This document shows, piece after piece, positions 57,771-64,000 of a stretch of DNA of 64,000 nt. A program made the position numbers and the translations under genes. Origin of the DNA: Paramacrobiotus metropolitanus (Eukaryota > Tardigrada > Eutardigrada > Parachela > Macrobiotidae); assembly GCF_019649055.1 (NCBI RefSeq), contig NW_026570222.1, forward strand, positions 2,418,001-2,482,000, written 5' to 3'. How positions within the stretch are numbered: the first letter of the stretch is position 1; each line of letters begins with the position of its first letter. The notes below the pieces were generated by a model. That model was not told the DNA's origin, did no database searches, and was given only the letters and a program-made list of their open reading frames with translations.

Positions 57771-59381
57771 TTACCAGACAGCGGCATTGATCTTTCCTTC
57801 ATTACGAAACTGTGCGAATCTTGGACATCGGAACTCAGGTACCGTACTTACGCTTTTTAACAAGGAGTGCGATTCGTCCACAAACGGTTTCAGGTCTAGC
57901 CCGCCAATTTGAACCGTTCTCTGGCCATATTCCATCAGCGAAGTTATCAACTGCAATCATTTGTCGAATTTACATTGCGATGCACGTCGGCAGTTAATTT
58001 AGGCTGTACTTCTGATTACATTACGTGTTGCATTTTTCTGATCATTGGTTACTATCAAAAAATAATTAACGATGTCTGACTACCGTAGTATTTTGCCATG
58101 CAAACTTATTTATTAACTTTTAAATAATAATAAATTAAAAAAGAGTCTTTTCAGTAAATCAAGTTGGCCGGATGTAGATTGTAGATAAGTACTAATTAAA
58201 AATTACTCCCAGAATTTGCACAATGATTGGCAACATTTTTGTCCTTTACGGCATCTAACAGCAACGAGTATAAATAAATTACCCATTATCAACATATGAA
58301 CATGAAATGGCGGATAGTGCATCCAGGCATTAATGTTATGACAAGGCAAAAATATTATAGTATTTGGCGTTTTAATTATTGTACAACAAATCTCAGATAA
58401 ATACATCGGAATATATTTCTGTTGTACATGTTGACAAAGTATCGTTGTCGTTTTTTTAATATGTTATTCGATTTTCACATGCTCTGTAGATGAGATGCAG
58501 TTTACGTGTACTTTTTTAAGTACTGTTTGGACTTTTGTTTGATATACTGTTGGAAAAGATAAAATTTGCTTTGAATACAAGCCGCGGATATTGTCGTGTA
58601 ATCGTGTAGGGTCAAACAAACCCTGCACTTGATGAAGTACTGTACAGTATGTATTGTACAATATGTAAGTGTACTCGTAATGAATCTTGTTTATTTACGA
58701 TTAATAGTGCAGATTTAACTCGTACAAAGTGATTAATTAGCTATAATACCCAACGGTTTATCTTGGCCATTTATTGCTAATTGCTGATCGGTACCACAAT
58801 TCGTAATAATATAATTAATAACAAGTATTGTTGCACATTATGTATAGGTTCAATGTTTAAGTTCAATGTTAAATCGAAGTGAAGACATTTTGTACCTTCT
58901 GAAAAAACTTGACTGCATTAGCCGCAAGCGGATTGCCACCAGGAAGAGTACTACGCATCGCCATATTGACCAACTGCGATAAATTGTCTAAATTCGCGAG
59001 TCTTGCCAGACTGAGCTTTCCCTCCGAATACTCCTTGAAATACTTCGCGCCCAGGTCAACCAGAAACTCCCCGGTTGCGTCCATCATTTTCGGCACGGAG
59101 TCGTGTTTGTGAGCATTGTCCTTGATAAATTTTGTCGCATCCTTAATTACGCTATCCAGTACGGTTGTTGTTTTTCCTGCTTCGCATTTACTGCTTTTGG
59201 CGTCGCAGTAATCACTGCTTTCCGTAGTGTGCTTGGCGTTTCCCGGCTCGTTCTTAATGGAGTCGGTGCGAAAGAATTCTTCAACTACCGCATCCTCGTC
59301 GGCGGTTTCTTCGGCTTGAGAATAGCAAAGAAGGCAACCAAATAAGACAATCCAGTAAAAATGCTTATTTTTCCAGTTCAT
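57771..59381 (-). CDS. Secreted helical protein of unknown family, three exons
   Basis: Minus-strand exons 59381-58896, 57950-57852 and 57809-57771 join in phase 0 throughout to 207 residues. A signal peptide (HFYWIVLFGCLLCYSQA) occupies roughly residues 6-23. An acidic segment with two close cysteines (YCDAKSSKC) follows. Then come amphipathic helices: VLDSVIKDATKFIKDNA, LVDLGAKYFKEYSEGKLSLA and ANAVKFFQK. Exon 2 adds MEYGQRTVQIGGLDLKPFVD, which looks like a beta hairpin. If the exon-1 donor (AAG|GTACAA) is not used, the frame simply stops at 58869. The intron of about 945 bp shows no other exon. TTTATT (AATAAA on minus) lies near 57540. I do not recognise the family. Only three cysteines remain in the mature protein. 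Confidence 0.6.
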
Positions 59382-60384
59382 GGTTACCAAATTTCGGATG
59401 TAACCGCAGTTGTTGGCAAAACGATTTAAGCTTATACAACTCAATATCTCGCATACAGTTATATAGGTGTGTATACAAACAGAGCAGTTAGATTTCTGAA
59501 TCAAATCTGCGAAATACAAGCGTAATTCTTCAACAATAAGAACAAGTCCAGAACGCTGATCTCAAAGTATTGTATGTTAACGACAATTTACTTTTACGGC
59601 GAAATTCAGTGAAAGCATCAGTTCACAAACGCGCAAATCCAAAAGGCCTGGAGGACAAAAGTGATGTTATTGACCGTGAATCTGTGATCATGATGCGTTT
59701 TGTTGGATGCACCGTTGTGTAGTGTATGCACCGGTACGCATACTGCAAATGTACAGTGCATTGCTAATATTAAAGGCAAAATTAATACAGTACAGTACTT
59801 ACTTACTGCATCCGTAAATTCTGTAAATTATTTCATTGTATCATAATAATAGCATGTATATGATACAATGAAATAATACAAAAAACGTCGCACCGGCACT
59901 TTGGTGGATGGTAGCTTATTGTCAGATGTTTTGTATTTCTTCGAACTGTGTTAGCTATTAAATTCATTAAAAACCGTACGAGTACTCATTACAATTAATG
60001 TTAATAATTATCAGAGGTCCGCATTAAAAAAATTTTCAAAACACTGCAGTATCGTAATTTTCTAGCCTATAGTCTGCGGTAATTTTTACAGTTCTATAGA
60101 GGATAGTTAGTATAAAATATGGACGTATAAGTATGTCACAACAATAATTATCATTAGCCACCACTCATCCGCCAGTACTGTACAGGTTTTTGAGTTGGAT
60201 TGACATACGAATTCTGTAGCTATACTGTAACACAGCCACGGGATGTAATATTCTTAACTGTTTCTGTTATTTCTGTTTTTTTTTGTAAATTTTGCATTCA
60301 GATATCGTGATAAAAATTTTAAAAGTCAATTGTAAACATTCCAGTTTGATTCAGTTTACGTTGCTTTCCTTTTTATTGCACACA
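59382..60384. other. Intergenic, no gene; one perfect inverted repeat
   Basis: AT-rich. It contains the 19-bp inverted repeat at 59827-59877. TTTATT at 60372-60377 is the likely polyadenylation signal (AATAAA) of the upstream minus-strand TMEM-like gene. Confidence 0.45.
59827..59877. repeat. Perfect 19-bp inverted repeat with 13-bp loop
   Basis: ATTATTTCATTGTATCATA at 59827-59845 is exactly complementary to 59859-59877. It is AT-rich; a cruciform or transcribed hairpin is possible. Confidence 0.7.
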
Positions 60385-61361
60385 TTAGTTTTTGCGGAAG
60401 AATTTGGAATATATCCAAATCCTTAACCATACAATAAAATCCCAGTCATTCATAGTAATCTCAAAAATATTTTTCGCTATAAAAACAAATGTACTTTCTG
60501 TAAACAAATTATTTGCCCACATATAAATGCGAATAATCAAATACGGAGCATTTTCCAGAAACAAATTCAGCATCTGATGAATCATGGTCCAGATCATGGG
60601 CGGATTTTTATGAGCAAAATTGGTGGCACTCAATTGATACAAGCCGACACTTGGCAGAAAAATTTGAATGGAGATGAGCACCAGTATCGTGATCTTCAAA
60701 GCAGGTCCAATATTATTGTGCGCAGCTTCTTTACTGCCGGCTTCATAAACGTATTCCAGCAATTCCACCGAATCGATGATGTCCATCAGCACCCGGCCTT
60801 TCATATAGTCAATCACAGTTTTCTGACCTTTCTGATGGCGAGGTATCCGCTTGTGTCCGGAGACGACAAATGCAAACACTCCCGCCGTGCTGACAAAAGC
60901 CAGCTCCAGCATGTTGGATCCGAAGAGCATGTTGGGGTTTAAAGTGCTACCGAAGGTCACCAGAATGACCTGCATCTTGGCGATGAGTACACCGGCATAC
61001 ACCGCCCAGCTTATGTAAGCTAATGGCAGCGCACCCAGTTTGTACTTGCGTCGGATACGGCCGACGCTTAAACCGCTAATAATCTTGTCATCCCGGACTT
61101 TAAGTTGGCCTTGCAGGGTGTGATAGGCTTCCGCCACATCGGGGAAAATGCTAATGGATGAGGCGGTAGAGGTTTTTGAGTGGTTGTCCGCATCCAGCCG
61201 GTTGACTTCTGCAACGGCTGTCCGCTTCTGATTGTCAGCATCCTCTTCGTCGCTCTTTTCGGCTTCTTCGAACAACTCGGCCATGGTGGGTTCATATTTG
61301 TACTCCCAATCAACAGCATCCGGTGGAGCTGATCCATCCAGTTCATCTGTTGACGCGTCTC
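60385..61361 (-). CDS. Terminal exon of a TMEM26/TMEM121-like multi-pass membrane protein
   Basis: A 977-nt minus-strand exon encodes 325 residues to a stop at 60385. An acidic N-terminal part (DWEYKYEPTMAELFEEAEKSDEED) precedes four hydrophobic helices: LAYISWAVYAGVLIAKMQVI, LELAFVSTAGVFAFVV, ALKITILVLISIQIFLPSVG and MLNLFLENAPYLIIRIYMW. The DIIDSVELLEY segment, the IFLPSVGLYQLS helix and NNLFTESTFVFIAKNI match the layout I know for TMEM121 and TMEM26 proteins. Their function is poorly known. The exon begins after TTCTAG in phase 1, so a 5' exon must exist. None is visible before the DIRS element, so it lies either in or beyond that insertion. The ATG at 61386 is in the intron side and is unlikely to be the start. 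Confidence 0.65.
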
Positions 61362-61525
61362 CTAGAAGGTGTGAAAAAACTAGCACTATGTATAAAATGT
61401 AAGCCCATAAAGGCAGAACCTAATATTATAGCCAAAGGTTACTGCGTAACCTGTGCAATTATTGGCAGCGTGTAGCCATTGGTCATCTGGGAGTGCAGGA
61501 TTATGCTCCGCCCCAGGGAAGACCA

Positions 61526-61533
61526 TATAAATA
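61526..61533 (+). promoter_or_regulatory. TATA box of the DIRS leader
   Basis: TATAAATA lies 140 bp before the gag-like ORF in a GC-richer leader (CCGCTCGGGG, CTCAACGATC). It is a likely promoter in the left terminal repeat. A small palindrome GGTTACTGCGTAACC lies upstream at 61437. Confidence 0.45.
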
Positions 61534-61665
61534 TCCGCTCGGGGAAGTTTCCCTCTCAACGATCTTTTAGTTTGGTTTTGCGCTGCCAAGTTATAGTCCT
61601 AGAGACATTGATACCGCAGCGTAGAGTGCTAGTTTTTTTCCCTTCCGGTACGGGATGCGCGGGAC

Positions 61666-62526
61666 GTGATCAATAAAAGCCGCCAACAAGGGCATCGCTC
61701 CAGCCATCACTCTGCTACCTCTCGTGGATCCGGACGCGGTGGTCATCGCGGGCGTAGCCGTCATCAGAGCTCTCAACCAAGCCGTCACAGCGAGCAGCAT
61801 CGTCACCACAACGGCCAGCCACGTCACCACAATGAAAACCACCGTCACCACTCGGACCAGTCTTCATCGGGTGAGTCTTCCGTTAGCCGCTCTGTATCAC
61901 GTTCACATACTCGTTCCGAGTCGCGGAGTAGATACACAAAGCTTTCTTCGCATGCGCGTAACCTACCACGGCCGCACCATCAGGCGCCGTACAAGGTAAA
62001 CGCTAATGGCAAAAAGCGTCGACCGACGCCTACTGATTTGTCTTTTTCTGAGTTTCTGGTGTACAGTATGCGGACCGCATTACGATTAGCCAGAACAGTG
62101 TCGGGCGTGTACCAGAAATCTCTCGAAGAATATCTCGAATATCTTGAATTTCTGACGGTGCGCTATCGCGACTACAACGATGAATCAGTTTTAAAATTTG
62201 ACGATGAATTTCGCCGTCAGGCAGATTTTGAAAAGTTTGACCTTTCTAACGTGCAGGAACGTGCTATGTTGTGTGACAAATTTTTTCACGCAAAAACACG
62301 TAGGAACGAAGAAAATACCAAAATTATTAAAAAGCAGCTTTTTCGTCCCTATAAACCACCAAAGCGGTACCGGCATGCATGTTGCTTTTTGTGGCAAGAT
62401 AACCGCTGCACAGCAAACACGTGTTCCGGCTTCCCACACGTGTGTGGCCATTGTGGCGCCAACCACCAAGCCGTTAACTGTGGTAGAAGCGCAAACAATC
62501 GCAACGCCGGTCCCAGTCACATGTAA
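61666..62526 (+). CDS. DIRS ORF1 (gag-like) protein
   Basis: The 286-residue frame starts with a His/Ser/Arg/Gln-rich disordered region of about 120 residues. A helical segment follows (DLSFSEFLVYSMRTALRLA). Next comes the YNDESVLKFDDEFRRQADFEKFDLSNVQ region typical of the 'Y-D-FR' box of DIRS gag. It ends in a Cys/His cluster, CCFLWQDNRC...CSGFPHVCGHCGANHQAVNC, the conserved zinc-binding end of DIRS gag proteins. The first codon, ATC at 61668-61670 within the open frame, is uncertain because no strong ATG context is seen. It overlaps the following RT frame, as is usual in DIRS elements. Confidence 0.8.
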   Translation: MINKSRQQGHRSSHHSATSRGSGRGGHRGRSRHQSSQPSRHSEQHRHHNGQPRHHNENHRHHSDQSSSGESSVSRSVSRSHTRSESRSRYTKLSSHARNLPRPHHQAPYKVNANGKKRRPTPTDLSFSEFLVYSMRTALRLARTVSGVYQKSLEEYLEYLEFLTVRYRDYNDESVLKFDDEFRRQADFEKFDLSNVQERAMLCDKFFHAKTRRNEENTKIIKKQLFRPYKPPKRYRHACCFLWQDNRCTANTCSGFPHVCGHCGANHQAVNCGRSANNRNAGPSHM

Positions 62527-64000
62527 AGATTTACCCCTTGCCGCCGAAATTAACGCACCATCTTTGTTAATTGGCGGCAAGGCTGTGGCTGTTGACAGAG
62601 ATCTCCTTCACAGGTGTTCTCTAACCCGTTCACTTAGTGTCTGGGAGAGAGAACTGCACTGCGACGAAGATGATGTCTTTATCTTAATGGGTATTGCAGA
62701 AGGCTTCAAGCTGGTGTCTGATATTGATGTTATTGTACCGGCTTCTTGTGCTAATTATGTGAGCGCCTTGAATGATAGCACTAAGCCTCTGCTTGACAAA
62801 CTTTTCGCGAAGAGATGAATATGGGACGTTTATCAAAACAAGCTCATAAACCAATTCGCGTGCATGCTATTGGCGCCGTTCCCAAGAAGGGATCATTAAT
62901 TCCCAGGCCGATCACTGATTGCAGCCGGCCATTTGATTGCTCATTAAACTCGTACATTGAGGTAGAATCTTTCTCATTTGATTCTATCGATCTCGTACTT
63001 GAAATGGCTAAGCCGGGCTGTTATTTTGCGGTTACTGATATTAAGTCAGCATACCGCTGGGTGCCGTGTATCCGGCACATCGGCAGTTACAAGGGTTTAA
63101 GTGGCAGTTTGAAGGCGAAGAGGAAAGTTATTTCGTTGACAATTTCCTTTGTTTTGGTCTTTCCAATGCTCCACACATATTCAATCGTATCTCGAAATCG
63201 ATTGTACGCATGATGCAACGACGTGGGCATTTCGTTATTGCGTATTTAGATGATTTTTTAATAATAGCTTTCACACTTGAAGCTTGCCAAGCAGCCCAGC
63301 GGGATTTGATAAACCTGCTATTGTCGCTAGGTTTTGAAGTTAAAGCAGAAAAAATTGTAACCGCTACTCACCGTGTACAATTCTTGGGCTACATCATTGA
63401 TTCGATCAATGAGCGTCTAGAGTTACCGGCTGATAAAATAGCAGCTTTAACAGATTTGGCAAAATCGTACTCTTTAAAGCAGAAGCTGACAAAAAAAGAG
63501 CTACAGATTATTGCCGGCCACATGGCTTTTGCAAGTAAAGCTATCTATGGCGCCAGAACGTTTGCGCGTATGTTTTATGACTGCATCGCTAAGCTTCAAC
63601 GTCCTTGTGACCACCTAAGGTTAACAAAACTTCTTCGTAAAGAGTTAATTTGGTGGTACAAGTTTTCATCTACGGTCAATGGTTTATGCCCAATTACGTT
63701 GGGAAAAATTTGGCCTATTATGACGATCTCCACCGACGCATCGTTTTCCGGCTTCGGCGCAGTGTTTAACGGCCGCTGGTTAGCAGGTTGTTGGGCAGAT
63801 ATTATGGAGTCAGCTATTCCAACTGGCTTTAAGAGCAATTGGATGCTTTCACCAAAAATTAGCCCTGCGTTGCGCAAAAATATAAACTTTTTAGAGCTAA
63901 TCGCAGCATGTCTTCCGGTGCTGGTATGGGCACAGTATTTCTCTGGCTCCAAAGTTCTGATTCTCAGCGATAACACCCAGACTGTCGCCTTTATAAATAG
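62470..64000 (+). pseudogene. DIRS ORF2 reverse transcriptase/RNase H, two frameshifts, runs off the window
   Basis: The RT N-terminus (LPLAAEINAPSLLIGG..., SALNDSTKPLLDKLF) is read until a stop at 62816-62818. Homology continues one frame back from about 62815 (VHAIGAVPKKGS, PITDCSRPFDCSLN, YFAVTDIKSAYRWV). It shifts again near 63065 and then stays open to the right edge. This last part contains LCFGLSNAPHIFNRI, the catalytic YLDDFLI, QFLGYIID, the RNase H acids in STDASFSGFGAVF and LSDNTQTVAFIN. Both breaks behave like one-base deletions. They may be genuine decay or assembly errors. Confidence 0.8.

Larger units (their letters stand above)
61390..64000 (+). mobile_element. DIRS-type tyrosine-recombinase retrotransposon, left part
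   Basis: A gag-like ORF overlaps an RT/RNase H ORF of DIRS type, preceded by about 270 bp of leader or terminal repeat with a TATA box at 61526. The right part (expected tyrosine recombinase and terminal repeats) lies beyond the window. The exact left end is unknown; 61390 is the earliest point compatible with the neighbouring splice acceptor. Confidence 0.8.

Noticed and set aside
1-64000. CRISPR array, operons, bacterial-type promoters or riboswitches
   Set aside because: No spaced direct-repeat array is present, and spliced genes show that the sequence is eukaryotic.

Overview
This is a eukaryotic, animal-type nuclear window. Genes are split by short GT-AG introns, there is one tRNA gene, and the intergenic DNA is AT-rich. 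The gene set includes ATAD2, NF-YB, mitochondrial ketoacyl synthase, RTN4IP1, cytochrome b5 and secreted CBM5/12 chitin-binding modules, plus Ty3/Gypsy and DIRS retrotransposons. An ecdysozoan invertebrate is the best guess. A tardigrade is possible, but nothing in the sequence proves the phylum. Exon joins below were worked out by hand from reading frame, splice consensus and phase; for most genes every join keeps frame.

Layout. 1-416: fragment of a non-LTR retrotransposon ORF1 with zinc knuckles. 2753-6036 (+): eight-exon GH3-domain gene with a hydrophobic N-terminus and a GC-AG first intron. 6447-7480 (-): unrecognised three-exon gene, convergent with GH3. 8940-9356 (+): tail-anchored cytochrome b5. 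12552-12956 (-): NF-YB. 13789-14052 (-): soluble cytochrome b5-like protein. 14604-16721 (+): mitochondrial 3-oxoacyl-ACP synthase OXSM. 17361-19904 (-): secreted Cys-rich protein of about eight exons. 20801-23414 (-): RTN4IP1. 23741-23822 (+): tRNA-Ser(CGA). 24763-25246 (-): secreted protein with two CBM5/12 modules. 28048-35247 (+): 17-exon ATAD2-type AAA ATPase without a visible bromodomain.

From 38 kb on, mobile DNA is prominent. A complete Ty3/Gypsy element lies at 38213-43464, with 208-bp LTRs identical by eye and 5-bp target duplications. It has an extra zinc-knuckle ORF between pol and the 3' LTR. At least four MITE-like inverted-repeat elements follow (44.1-47.3 kb). A small C2H2 zinc-finger gene appears to span 45853-53266 across a 6.8-kb intron. 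57771-59381 (-) encodes an unrecognised secreted helical protein in three exons. 60385-61361 (-) is the terminal exon of a TMEM26/TMEM121-like membrane protein. A DIRS-type element begins just upstream of that exon's splice acceptor and runs off the right edge.

The host genes are mainly housekeeping (mitochondrial fatty-acid synthesis and oxidoreduction, heme electron carriers, chromatin and CCAAT factors) mixed with secreted or lineage-specific proteins. Their orientations alternate and nothing indicates an operon. The most unusual items are the extra ORF in the young Gypsy element, the bromodomain-less ATAD2, the DIRS insertion beside a splice site, a perfect 62-bp inverted repeat at 27 kb, and a strong excess of the word TACTCGT/ACGAGTA.
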